Assembly (NCBI GenBank): GCA_005793345.1
Contig: SXSU01000061.1
Span: forward strand, 1-64,000
Source: Bdellovibrionales bacterium
GTDB lineage: Bacteria; Bdellovibrionota; Bdellovibrionia; Bdellovibrionales; Bdellovibrionaceae
Reading direction: 5' to 3'
DNA length: 64,000 nucleotides
This document shows, piece by piece, positions 1 through 9,008 of this stretch. Positions within the stretch are counted from its first letter, which is position 1, and each line of letters opens with the position of its first letter. A model generated the notes under the pieces. It was not told the DNA's origin. It did not search any database and was given only the letters and a program-made list of their open reading frames with translations. The position numbers and the translations under genes are program-made.

Positions 1-129
<129 letters not shown>

Positions 130-354
130 CTATCTAGGTAATTAATTGAAGTCAATAAATGAAACTAAATTATTGTAAATAAATATGATGCATTCACCCT
201 CTTATTATATTTCAATATTACTATTGACGGTCGATCTTTATGAAAAACAGTTTTAAAATTAAACTGGAAGACACTAAAGTATCAGACTTTAATTTGACCC
301 AAATCAATTAAAATAAAGTTAAGTTAAGTTTCAATTTATTTTAAGGAGTAATTT

Positions 355-999
355 ATGAAGATTTCTTTAAATTTTACCAAATTACAAAAACAAGTAGTTT
401 TTTGTCTTCTTTCATTAATTTCTGGGAGTTTATATGCCCATGAACCGCAAACTATTGAAGGCAAATTTGTATGGGCTAATTCATTAAAAGTCGTTGAAAT
501 TCATAATTGGGAGACAGGTGAATGGAATTCTGTTGATGGACAAAATCGCAAAAAAGAATTAACTCAAAATGGATTTTCTTGTTATAGAAAAAACCCTAAA
601 ATATTTTCGTGTCATCAGCTCGTAGCTGGAAATGATGATGATTTAACAGAAGATTTAAAGGTATCAATTGATAAATTTATTAGAAATTATAAAATTACTT
701 TTGAAGGGCCATTTGCAAAGCCTAAAGAAATGATTCGCACATCGACAGAGCACGAGTGGTGGATTCAAGGTATAGTAAAAATCAATAATGTTAAAGTTGA
801 GGGTTTTAAATGGACTTATCAATTTGAACCACATGCAGATTTAGTAGTGCTTCCTGTAAATGAAGAACAGCCCATACCTTGGTTCGTTTTTACAAATGAA
901 AATACATTACAATTACCTCTTCAAGTTGAGCAGAAAAGTGGACCTAATAAGCAAAAGCTATTTCTTCTTGAAGCACAATTTAGTAAAGTATTGTTGTAA
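355..999 (+). CDS. exported protein of unknown function
   Basis: This is a 214-residue protein with a Sec-type signal peptide: basic MKISLNFTKLQKQ, hydrophobic core VVFCLLSLISGSL, probable cleavage after YA. The mature part is rich in Trp and charged residues and has two cysteines (SCYRKN and FSCHQL) about 12 residues apart that could form a disulfide. AAGGAG eight bases before the ATG supports the start. I recognise no family. It stands alone, with a 220-bp non-coding stretch before it and a convergent gene after it. Confidence 0.75.
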   Translation: MKISLNFTKLQKQVVFCLLSLISGSLYAHEPQTIEGKFVWANSLKVVEIHNWETGEWNSVDGQNRKKELTQNGFSCYRKNPKIFSCHQLVAGNDDDLTEDLKVSIDKFIRNYKITFEGPFAKPKEMIRTSTEHEWWIQGIVKINNVKVEGFKWTYQFEPHADLVVLPVNEEQPIPWFVFTNENTLQLPLQVEQKSGPNKQKLFLLEAQFSKVLL

Positions 1000-1069
1000 G
1001 AAATAGTAATTAAATTTGCCATCTTAAAGTAAAAGTACAAATATGCTTTAAATTTAAATTATTTCTTAT

Positions 1070-2068
1070 TTAATAATTTCGAGTAATCGAAATATGATTA
1101 TAAACTCCAAGTGAAGACCCAAATGAGTTAGGGTCATAATGCTCTAGTGGTGATTCAAACAGCTCTTTACCAAATAGGTTTATTTCAGATCCTAAAATGA
1201 GTAAACTTATCGAGAAATCAAGAGTAGGGACATCAATGCTTTTTGTTTCACCTATCTTTAGATTTTTGACATCAGAATATTTGAACCATATCATTTTCCA
1301 TTTTTCTTCTAATCCAAACGCAATACCATTTAGATCAATAGTATATTTGCCTCTTAGAATTTCTCCACTTGCCGTTCGGTAGAGTAAAAAAGTCTTAGCA
1401 TGTATATACCCAAAAAATTGTTCCTCATCATTCATTTCTGACTCGTTATTAAATTGAAAACTTTCTCTGACTTGAGTAGGGTTTAATGGTGTTACTTCCT
1501 TTATACCAAATAAAAAGTAACTTATAATTGGGGTTGGGGTCAAAATAGATTTAATATTTAATTCTTTTAATTTTTTTTCTAAATTATATCTTTCAAATAT
1601 TTTATGAGGTTCACATACGACCCATCTTATTTGCCTTAAAGGAAAATTAGTAGATTTATTTGAAAGGGCAATTTTTAAAAATTCATTAAACATATTTTCT
1701 GTGAATGGATAATTTCCATATTTCGTATAATAAACTAAGTTGATCCATTCTGAGTTAAGTTCATTTGGAGAAGAGTGGGCTACAATCGTAATTTCAGAAA
1801 CATTTTGTTTTGCACACCAAGCTAAATCTTTTGGCTGTGCTTCAGTTTTAAAAATAATATTTTCTGAATTATTAGAAGTTAATTCTTGTTGAAGTGATTC
1901 TTTTATTTTTAAGTTGAATAAGTCATCATCAGGTAAAAAACTTAAAACACATGTTGATTGCTTGGTATAATTAATATCTGCATTGGCATTTGAAATAACA
2001 AATGTGGATATTACTAAAATAAAAAAAAATATAGTAAAAAAAGATAATTTCGATATTTTGGAAATCAT
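1070..2068 (-). CDS. exported protein of unknown function, weak caspase-like signature
   Basis: The frame is open to 2209 but I start it at 2068 (MISKISKLS), because a clear signal sequence (FFTIFFFILVISTFVISNANA) must be N-terminal and the upstream extension is low-complexity. The product is about 332 residues. After strand-like ITIVAHSSPNE comes a helical stretch and then strand-like IRWVVCEPH. A His at the end of one strand and a Cys at the end of the next is the arrangement of the catalytic dyad in caspase/CHAT-fold peptidases, but the usual His-Gly is His-Ser here, so this is only a suggestion. An 11-bp hairpin lies directly before the chosen start. Confidence 0.6.
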   Translation of the reverse strand: MISKISKLSFFTIFFFILVISTFVISNANADINYTKQSTCVLSFLPDDDLFNLKIKESLQQELTSNNSENIIFKTEAQPKDLAWCAKQNVSEITIVAHSSPNELNSEWINLVYYTKYGNYPFTENMFNEFLKIALSNKSTNFPLRQIRWVVCEPHKIFERYNLEKKLKELNIKSILTPTPIISYFLFGIKEVTPLNPTQVRESFQFNNESEMNDEEQFFGYIHAKTFLLYRTASGEILRGKYTIDLNGIAFGLEEKWKMIWFKYSDVKNLKIGETKSIDVPTLDFSISLLILGSEINLFGKELFESPLEHYDPNSFGSSLGVYNHISITRNY

Positions 2069-2076
2069 TAAAAGTA

Positions 2077-2104
2077 AGCCCTTTTGAAGTTTCTCAAAAG
2101 GGCT
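2077..2104 (-). promoter_or_regulatory. 11-bp stem-loop in the leader of the downstream exported protein
   Basis: The arms AGCCCTTTTGA (2077-2087) and TCAAAAGGGCT (2094-2104) are perfectly complementary around a 6-nt loop. On the minus strand the second arm holds AAAAGGGC, the only Shine-Dalgarno-like sequence before the ATG at 2068. Folding would hide it, and short U-runs follow. It could control translation or attenuate transcription; no experimental meaning is claimed. Confidence 0.5.
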
Positions 2105-2237
2105 ACTTAGGCTATTAATAAAATTAAATTTTATTTTTTTTAATTGAGATATATTAGTAATATTACTTTTATTGAATCCAATTAATGTAGTCATAAAATG
2201 TAGTTCCACAAGTTGTTAATATTAATAAATATAATTT

Positions 2238-2708
2238 TTATTTATTCATACCCAATAAATCAGCAAAAGCAGCAGTAGTTATATTACCGTCAGCTGCTAG
2301 TTGAGGGTTTATAGCTACTAAACCTTTTGCTAAAGTTTGTTTTGTATCAATTGATTCTAGAACTAATACTTGCTCAGATGCCTTTAGAGCTTCTATATCA
2401 CTAAGAATTTGTTCGCTTTTTGTACTATAGTTTGGATCATTAAGAAGCCAGTCTCTAATTGCTTCACTATTTAATGCTTTAAAATTTAGCGCATAAGCTG
2501 TTCCTATATTACCTTCAGTGCTCAAAACTACGTATGGTAGGCAAAACATAAAAAACATAGCACAGGTTTTTTTATCATGTTCAGAATATCTGGGAACTAA
2601 TTTATCACTAAATGTCAAAATTGAAACCACCAAATAAGCTTGTGATTGGCTTATTAAAGCTGTACTAAGTAGAGCAACTAACATTAACTTTTTAAATATT
2701 TTTATCAT
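2238..2708 (-). CDS. small exported protein of unknown function
   Basis: This 156-residue protein begins with a signal peptide (MIKIFKKLMLVALLSTALISQSQA) and has an AAGGAG ribosome site seven bases before the ATG. A short hydrophobic Cys-containing stretch (CAMFFMFCLPYVVLS) follows at about residues 49-63, and the C-terminal half is helical and rich in Ala and Leu. No family recognised. It is in the same orientation as the next exported gene, with about 170 bp between them, so co-transcription is possible. Confidence 0.7.
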   Translation of the reverse strand: MIKIFKKLMLVALLSTALISQSQAYLVVSILTFSDKLVPRYSEHDKKTCAMFFMFCLPYVVLSTEGNIGTAYALNFKALNSEAIRDWLLNDPNYSTKSEQILSDIEALKASEQVLVLESIDTKQTLAKGLVAINPQLAADGNITTAAFADLLGMNK

Positions 2709-2958
2709 AAAAAACTCCTTATAGTTTTTGTTTGTAATTTGTTAACTCACATGTACAAAACTAATAGAATTAAAAAAAACAAACACAAATATATTCTAAC
2801 AAGTTTGGCTCGATAGTTTTAAATTCAGGAAAATTAAATACTTAAATAATTTAAATTAAATTTAAGGTGATAAGAAAATATCTGCATTGGTTAATGAGCC
2901 AATCTAATTAATCGTATTTTAAATTCGATTTAGTCTTAAGTTGAGAGGTAATTTAATG

Positions 2959-4131
2959 TTATCGATAAGCAGGAATTCCCGTAATGTATTCGCCTAATAT
3001 TAAACGGTGAATATCTTCAGTTCCTTCATAAGTATTTACAGATTCAAGGTTCATCATATGGCGGCCACATTGATATTCATGAGTGATACCAGAAGCACCT
3101 AATATATCACGAGTTACGCGAGCGGCTTTTAATGCATTAGATACGTTATTCATTTTTGCCATAGAAATATGTTGTGGAGTTGCTTGTCCTGCATCCTTTA
3201 GTCGTCCCAATTGTAAGGATAGTAATTGATCTTTTGTTATGTTCGTAAACATTTCGACAAGTTTTGCTTGAACCAATTGAAAACCTGCGATGGGTTTGTC
3301 GAATTGAATTCTAGTTTTTGAATAATTAAGTGCTTCATCATAGCAAGCCATTGCTGCCCCTACAGCGCCCCAAGAAATGCCATATCGTGCATGATTTAAA
3401 CAAGAGAATGGACCTTTGAGTCCTGTGACATTCAATTTTTGTGATGCAGGTATTTTACAGTCTTCAAAAATTAATTCAGATGTAATACTTGCACGTAGTG
3501 AGAATTTTTTATGAATATCTCTTGTTGTAAAACCTTTGGTGCCTTTGTCTACAATAAAGCCGTGTATCTTATTATTTTCTTCTGGTACTTTTGCCCAAAC
3601 AATTGCAAGATCAGCAATTCCGCCATTTGTGATCCACATTTTATTACCATTTATTATATATTCATTTCCTACTTTATTTGCTTTAGTGATCATACCTCCT
3701 GGGTTTGATCCAAAATCAGGTTCTGTTAATCCAAAGCAACCTATTTTTTCTCCTCTGGCCATTGGAGGGAGATATTTTTTCTTTTGTTCTTCGGTGCCAA
3801 AAGTTGCAATGGGGTGCATACATAGAGCTCCTTGGACGCTCACAAATGATCTTAGTCCGCTATCTCCACGCTCTAGTTCTTGCATGATTAAACCATAGCT
3901 TGTGTAACTTAGTCCTGCACATTCATAACCTTGAATAGTTGAACCAAACATGCCAAGTTTTGCAATTTCCGGAATTAAATGTTTTGGAAATTCATCTTTC
4001 ATAAAACATTCATCAATTATTGGAATTATTTCTTTTGAGACAAAATCACGAACAGTATCTCGTATCATTTTTTCTTCAGAAGATAATAAAGAATCTATTT
4101 GCATAAAATCAGGAGCGTTGTAAGGTTTCAT
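2959..4131 (-). CDS. gcdH: glutaryl-CoA dehydrogenase (acyl-CoA dehydrogenase family)
   Basis: An FAD-dependent acyl-CoA dehydrogenase of about 390 residues, the normal length for glutaryl-CoA dehydrogenase, which oxidises and decarboxylates glutaryl-CoA to crotonyl-CoA in lysine/tryptophan degradation. GLRSFVSVQ carries the Arg that in characterised enzymes binds the distal carboxylate of glutaryl-CoA (Arg94 counted from my start), and TYEGTEDIH holds the catalytic Glu (about 369). FAD-contact segments CFGLTEPDFGS and MWITNG are present. The start at 4131 is chosen over an in-frame ATG ten codons upstream because AGAGGA precedes it at proper spacing. No lysine-degradation neighbours are visible and the gene looks monocistronic. 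Confidence 0.9.
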   Translation of the reverse strand: MKPYNAPDFMQIDSLLSSEEKMIRDTVRDFVSKEIIPIIDECFMKDEFPKHLIPEIAKLGMFGSTIQGYECAGLSYTSYGLIMQELERGDSGLRSFVSVQGALCMHPIATFGTEEQKKKYLPPMARGEKIGCFGLTEPDFGSNPGGMITKANKVGNEYIINGNKMWITNGGIADLAIVWAKVPEENNKIHGFIVDKGTKGFTTRDIHKKFSLRASITSELIFEDCKIPASQKLNVTGLKGPFSCLNHARYGISWGAVGAAMACYDEALNYSKTRIQFDKPIAGFQLVQAKLVEMFTNITKDQLLSLQLGRLKDAGQATPQHISMAKMNNVSNALKAARVTRDILGASGITHEYQCGRHMMNLESVNTYEGTEDIHRLILGEYITGIPAYR

Positions 4132-4310
4132 ATTAAAGTCCTCTAGTCGTATAAAATACATCAGGGTAAATCACTTTGCTGATGACCTAATGTATAACTT
4201 ATTTATAAATATCTATGGTTGATTATAAAAACCAATTCATATGAACTCAAATATTAATTATTTATTGACTAGCTCTTGAATAAGAAAAAAACTAAAGCAA
4301 GGAGGATTAA

Positions 4311-5150
4311 ATGACCCATTCTAAAACTTCTAAGGATGTTAAATATCTTCATGGCTTTACTCCCCAAGAACAACAACGTCTAAGAGAGCAGGCAGAGTTT
4401 GCAGAGCAAACAGTATATCGTGATGTTAATTTTAATGATGCGAAAAATATTTTAGAAGTTGGATGTGGAGTAGGTGCTCAATCTGAAATTTTACTTCGTA
4501 GATTTCCTAAAATCCATCTTACGGGTATTGATTTAAATGAAACTCAATTGGATGCTGCAAAAAAACATTTAGCACAACAGCCTCATCTCAATGAGAGGTA
4601 TGAATTAAAAAAAATGAATGCCCAACAAATGGAGTTTGGTTCTAACCAATTTGATGGAGCTTTTTTATGTTTTGTGCTTGAGCATGTCCCAAATCCAACT
4701 CAGGTCTTATCTGAGGTGAGACGAGTCTTAAAACCTGGAGCGGTTGTTTATGTTACAGAAGTCATGAATCATAGTTTCTTTTTAGATCCCTATTCGCCAA
4801 ATTTATGGAAATACTGGATGGCTTTTAATGATTATCAATATGATCATGGGGGTGACCCTTTTATTGGAGCAAAACTTGGTAATTTACTGACACAAGTTGG
4901 GTTCAAAAGTATTCAAACTACAATTTTACCGTGGTTTTTAGATAACCGCCAACCTGAAAAACGTAGAGAGGTAATTGAATTTTGGAACAACTTACTTTTG
5001 AGTGCGCGAGAAAACTTGATAGAGTCAAAATATATTACTGAAGAAATTGCCGATGGAGCAGTCAAAGAATTATTAGCTGTAAGAACAGATCCAAACGCCG
5101 TTTTCTTTTTTACTTTTATGCAAGCAAAAGCAATTGTTATGAATTATTAA
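4311..5150 (+). CDS. class I SAM-dependent methyltransferase
   Basis: A soluble 279-residue protein with a complete class I Rossmann methyltransferase core: motif I ILEVGCGVGAQSE (about residues 45-57), the acidic end of strand 2 in LTGIDLNETQLDAA, the motif II-like QFDGAFLCFVLEHVPNP and motif III VLKPGAVVYVTE. Substrate specificity cannot be read from sequence; the layout resembles UbiE/small-molecule methyltransferases. A strong AAGGAGG ribosome site precedes the ATG. Its last 14 bases overlap the end of the convergent LysR gene. Confidence 0.85.
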   Translation: MTHSKTSKDVKYLHGFTPQEQQRLREQAEFAEQTVYRDVNFNDAKNILEVGCGVGAQSEILLRRFPKIHLTGIDLNETQLDAAKKHLAQQPHLNERYELKKMNAQQMEFGSNQFDGAFLCFVLEHVPNPTQVLSEVRRVLKPGAVVYVTEVMNHSFFLDPYSPNLWKYWMAFNDYQYDHGGDPFIGAKLGNLLTQVGFKSIQTTILPWFLDNRQPEKRREVIEFWNNLLLSARENLIESKYITEEIADGAVKELLAVRTDPNAVFFFTFMQAKAIVMNY

Positions 5151-5982
5151 TTTTAAAAAGCGTTAAAAATTTGTTTGCAACTGAAGTTAAATTATCTTTA
5201 GAACGAAAATAGGCATTTAGTTCATAATTTGGTAGTTTTATATTCGGATATCTAATAATTAATTTTGACTTTTTATCTTCTAAAAAAAAATCAGGTATTA
5301 AGGCTACTCCTAATCCTTCCTCAGCTAATTTGCTCATAATTAACCAACTTTGAATTTCATAAAATTTAGCATTAGGGATTTGTTTTTTTAAATATTTTCG
5401 TAAAGTATGTACCTCACTACCTTTATCACCAACTAAAAAGGTTTCTTTATTTTTGAAAGGTTGGGAAGAAGCTAATATGAAGTTGCCTTTATAAATACAT
5501 TGACGTTCGAACTTTGCAAAACTTCCATCTTCGATTCCAAATCCAATTTCAATTTTGCGAGAGTCAATTAATGATTCTAGTGAATTCGAGTTACCAATAG
5601 ATATTTGAGGATGTACATTGGAATTCTGATTGCAAAAATTTACTATTTTACTCATAAGTAAAGCATGAGCAATACTTTGTGAAAAACCAATTTTTAATGT
5701 TCCGAATAAGGATTCTAAATTTTTTTTAGAATTTATAGACTCTGTTAAATTTTCAAAAGCTTCAAAAATTTTAATCGCTTCTTGAAACAATAATTCACCT
5801 TCTGAAGTGAGAACAAAGCGTCTTTTACTGTGTTGTAATAAAGAAACCCCCATACTTATTTCTATGGCTTTAATTGATTGGCTAACTGCTGAGTGCGAAA
5901 CTCTATTTAGTTCTGCAGCCCTACTTATGCTGGAGAATTGGCATGAATCATAAAAATATTTAAGATGAAATGGATTAATCAT
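5137..5982 (-). CDS. LysR-family transcriptional regulator
   Basis: A 281-residue protein with the LysR N-terminal winged helix-turn-helix (residues 3-62: HLKYFYDSC, SISRAAELNRVSHSAVSQS, LEI-type wing and LLQHSKRRFVLTSEGE) followed by a periplasmic-binding-protein-like effector domain (about 90-281). It differs from the consensus in lacking the usual bulky C-terminal extension. LysR regulators often act on a divergent neighbour, here the small exported gene at 6100, about 117 bp away; the convergent methyltransferase gene shares the 3' end. Effector and target are unknown. Confidence 0.88.
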   Translation of the reverse strand: MINPFHLKYFYDSCQFSSISRAAELNRVSHSAVSQSIKAIEISMGVSLLQHSKRRFVLTSEGELLFQEAIKIFEAFENLTESINSKKNLESLFGTLKIGFSQSIAHALLMSKIVNFCNQNSNVHPQISIGNSNSLESLIDSRKIEIGFGIEDGSFAKFERQCIYKGNFILASSQPFKNKETFLVGDKGSEVHTLRKYLKKQIPNAKFYEIQSWLIMSKLAEEGLGVALIPDFFLEDKKSKLIIRYPNIKLPNYELNAYFRSKDNLTSVANKFLTLFKINNS

Positions 5983-6099
5983 ATGTAAGTTATTCTAACA
6001 TATAAATTAATTTTTTTGAAGTTTTAATTTAAATAAAATATTGCTACTAGGTTTGCACATTCAATTGTGGATGTAATAAAAATAAAATGAGGAATTTAA

Positions 6100-6657
6100 A
6101 TGAAAAAAGTAATTTTTATAAAAATATTTATCAGTATTTTTTTTGGGTTTATAGCAAACGCACAATACGTTGAAAAACTAGTTTTAAGTTGTGATGGTGG
6201 GGCATTCACAGCTACAGAATTTAAATACGAAAAACACAGTACATACTTAATGCTTATATCGAATAAAGAAATAGTAAAATATATAAACAAATTATTAGAT
6301 TTTGAATATATCTTACAGGGATTAGACAGAAACAAATATGTGGGTGAAAAAAATATGAGATATTTTAATCCAACGATAGGTCCAGATCGAATTTATATAG
6401 TTTTTGATGCCCCTCAAGCTTCTGAAAATCAAAAAGTACCTGAGCTTAAAGTTGAAGGAGATTCATATGTGATTTACCCAAATCGATCTATACCTGATTA
6501 TATGGTCGGAAAAATCAATATTAAACCAGGTTATTATTTACGACGTGAAGGAACGGGTTTAAAAATTTCATTTTTTAGAAACGAAAATTTAAATTTAGGT
6601 ATATCGGGATTATATTTAGGAGACTGGTACTTTCAAAATTGTGAAAATATAAACTAA
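6100..6657 (+). CDS. exported protein of unknown function
   Basis: A 185-residue protein with a signal peptide (MKKVIFIKIFISIFFGFIANA, cleavage likely before QYVEK). The mature part has two cysteines (LSCDGG near the N-terminus and FQNCEN near the end) that could be disulfide-bonded in the periplasm. GAGGAA lies nine bases before the ATG. It is divergent from the LysR gene, which could regulate it. No family recognised. Confidence 0.7.
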   Translation: MKKVIFIKIFISIFFGFIANAQYVEKLVLSCDGGAFTATEFKYEKHSTYLMLISNKEIVKYINKLLDFEYILQGLDRNKYVGEKNMRYFNPTIGPDRIYIVFDAPQASENQKVPELKVEGDSYVIYPNRSIPDYMVGKINIKPGYYLRREGTGLKISFFRNENLNLGISGLYLGDWYFQNCENIN

Positions 6658-6746
6658 TTTTTATATTATTTTATTATCTAATAAATTTAATTTTATAAAT
6701 TAAAGGAAACGTTATTTTTTGGTTAATTGATTTGAATAGGATTAAA

Positions 6747-8303
6747 TTACAATTCTTTAAATTGCTCACCATATAAATCTAAATTTGAGGTTGAACCATT
6801 TTTATGAACAAGCCAATTTGTAAAAGCTTTATTTGCATTTCTTATTTGCTGCTTTTTCTTTTCAGCTTTATCTAGCTCTCGTGTTCTATTGCGATTTTTG
6901 TATTTTTTGTGAGAGGAATTTAATGATTTATCTTCTGTTTTTAAATTATTATCAGAAATTGAAGAATTCTCTAAAGTATCTGATAAAATAGGTTTTATTT
7001 TTTCTTCTTCAAGAATTGGGAACGAACCCATATTAATATTTGTTGGTTGAAAATGATTTATCTTGTGTTCATCGGTAATTGAGTTCAACAAGGAACCAAT
7101 TGCCGATTCGCGTGGAGGATATTTAAGATTTGTTTCAAACAGAAAATTATTCAAATCAATATTATTCAATGCTAATTTTTTATTTTTTGTTTTGTGACCA
7201 AATTTAAATTGAATAAAATGTGCAACCAACAAACCCATTGTTGTTGATTCAAAATATCCTTCAACGCCAGTAATTTGTCCTGCAAAATAAAGTTCATCAT
7301 CATTCTTTGAACTGAGATCTTTATTTAGTAATAATGGAGTATTAATAAATAAATTTCTATGCATGCTTCCTAGTTTTAAAAACTCGGCATTTTCTAAACC
7401 AGGAATCATTTTAAAAACTTCTTTTTGATCTCCGTAGGCCATTCGTGTTTGAAAGCCAACGATATTATATGCTGTACCTTCTTTGTTTTCTTGTCGTAAT
7501 TGAACAATAGCGTAGGGTGGTTTACCAGTTCTTGGGTCAGTTAATCCTACTGGTTTCATCGGTCCAAATCTTAAAGTTTGATCACCTCGTGCAAGCATTG
7601 CTTCTATAGGCATGCAACCTTCAAAAAAAGGTGTGATCTCAAAATCTTTAGGTTCAATTTTGCGTGCATTTTTAATTGCAGTGATAAATTTAAAATATTG
7701 TTCCTTACTCATAGGGCAATTAAGATAATCTGCATCACCTTTATCATAACGATCAGCCCGCCAAGCAATACTCGTATCAATTGAGTCAGCAGAAATGATT
7801 GGTGCAATGGCATCAAAGAAATATAAAAAGTCATGATGATAAATATTTTTGAAATGATTTTGAATTGAATATGCTAACTTGTCGTGTGTTAGTGGACCAG
7901 TGGCTATGACCAAGGGTCGAGGTAAATCTTCAATGTCTTCAACAAGTTCTTTGTGAATAGTAATATTTGGATGTTGTGTGATCCAATTGGTAATTTTTTG
8001 AGACAATAGAATTCGGTCAACACCTAATGCTTGACCTGCTGGAACTTGGCTTAATTGAGCCGCTTTAAGTATATATGAGTTCATCATTTGAGCTTCTATT
8101 TTAAGCTCACCTGCAGGAGAAAATTCTGAAGTTGAGCCCAAAGAGTTAGAGCAAATCAACTCAGCAAAATCAGGTATTTTATGAGCTGGTGAAAATATAT
8201 TTGCAAGTTTCATTTCATAGAGATGAACTGAAAATCCATATTGAGCAAGTTGTAGGGCACATTCACTTCCTGCTAACCCTGCACCAACGACATAAACATC
8301 CAT
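6747..8303 (-). CDS. trmFO: methylenetetrahydrofolate-tRNA-(uracil-5-)-methyltransferase TrmFO
   Basis: A folate/FAD-dependent enzyme that makes m5U54 in the T-loop of tRNA. The FAD-binding motif VVGAGLAGSE is at the N-terminus, followed by the signature HKIPDFAELICSNSLGS. Two cysteines known to be functional in the family appear in ELICSNSL and FEGCMPIEAM, and FAGQITGVEGYFES is characteristic. I start at the ATG at 8303, where GGAG sits eight bases upstream, rather than the GTG nine bases earlier. At about 518 residues it exceeds the usual 430-460: after NINMGSFPILEEE there is an inserted low-complexity, charged stretch of some 80 residues before the terminal helix KAFTNWLVHK. Confidence 0.95.
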   Translation of the reverse strand: MDVYVVGAGLAGSECALQLAQYGFSVHLYEMKLANIFSPAHKIPDFAELICSNSLGSTSEFSPAGELKIEAQMMNSYILKAAQLSQVPAGQALGVDRILLSQKITNWITQHPNITIHKELVEDIEDLPRPLVIATGPLTHDKLAYSIQNHFKNIYHHDFLYFFDAIAPIISADSIDTSIAWRADRYDKGDADYLNCPMSKEQYFKFITAIKNARKIEPKDFEITPFFEGCMPIEAMLARGDQTLRFGPMKPVGLTDPRTGKPPYAIVQLRQENKEGTAYNIVGFQTRMAYGDQKEVFKMIPGLENAEFLKLGSMHRNLFINTPLLLNKDLSSKNDDELYFAGQITGVEGYFESTTMGLLVAHFIQFKFGHKTKNKKLALNNIDLNNFLFETNLKYPPRESAIGSLLNSITDEHKINHFQPTNINMGSFPILEEEKIKPILSDTLENSSISDNNLKTEDKSLNSSHKKYKNRNRTRELDKAEKKKQQIRNANKAFTNWLVHKNGSTSNLDLYGEQFKEL

Positions 8304-8487
8304 TTTTGACACTCCATTTTATATTTTCATGCAATGCTGCTTGTATTATTAATTCACAACCTTGGAAAGTAGTTTTTTGACTTGCATGTATTAATTAACG
8401 GTGCATCTGGTTAGACGTTTTTCTCTAGATGTAATTTAATTTAAATTGTTTTAACATAGTTTTTGTTCATTTCAACGAGAAGGCAAA

Positions 8488-8895
8488 ATGATTATGAGTG
8501 CAAAATTTCATAAAAAGAGATCTGGAAAGTTAACCAACCTGTCTTCAATTTTGCATAAAATTTTAGAAAAACAAGATAATCCACTTTCAGATCAGTTTTT
8601 ACGGTGGAAGCTTTGGTATCACTGGCGAGAAATTGTGGGTGATGCTATTGCTCAAAAGACTTTACCGGTGGGCTATGATAATGGTGTTCTTTATGTCTGG
8701 ACACAAAATTCAACTTGGATGCATCATTTACTATTTATGAGAGAAGACATAATCCATGCAGTAAATTCAAAATTAGGTAAAAAATTTGTTAGAATGATTC
8801 GGTTTACATTAGATCGACATGAAGTGCCTAAGGTTGATGATAATGAATGGCAACAGCAAATTGATTCTTTTGTAAAAGAATTTGAAAATGATTAA
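8488..8895 (+). CDS. DUF721 / DciA-like protein
   Basis: A 135-residue soluble protein with the DUF721 arrangement: a helical lead (SSILHKILEKQ), the W...WREIVGDAIAQKT segment (about residues 48-60), then GVLYVWTQNSTWMHHLLFMREDI and a C-terminal strand KFVRMIRFTL. The family includes DciA, the ancestral bacterial loader of the replicative helicase, but many members are uncharacterised. The gene is divergent from trmFO with about 185 bp between. GAGAAGG precedes the ATG. Family assignment is fairly secure; the helicase-loader role is inference. Confidence 0.8.
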   Translation: MIMSAKFHKKRSGKLTNLSSILHKILEKQDNPLSDQFLRWKLWYHWREIVGDAIAQKTLPVGYDNGVLYVWTQNSTWMHHLLFMREDIIHAVNSKLGKKFVRMIRFTLDRHEVPKVDDNEWQQQIDSFVKEFEND

Positions 8896-9008
8896 TATAT
8901 TTCCCGCCTGCTACTATTTATATTTAAAATGAACTCAAATTATAAAAAGTATAATACTGTCAAAGAAGTAACAGTTTAAATTTTTGTATTTTAATATATA
9001 TTATAATA

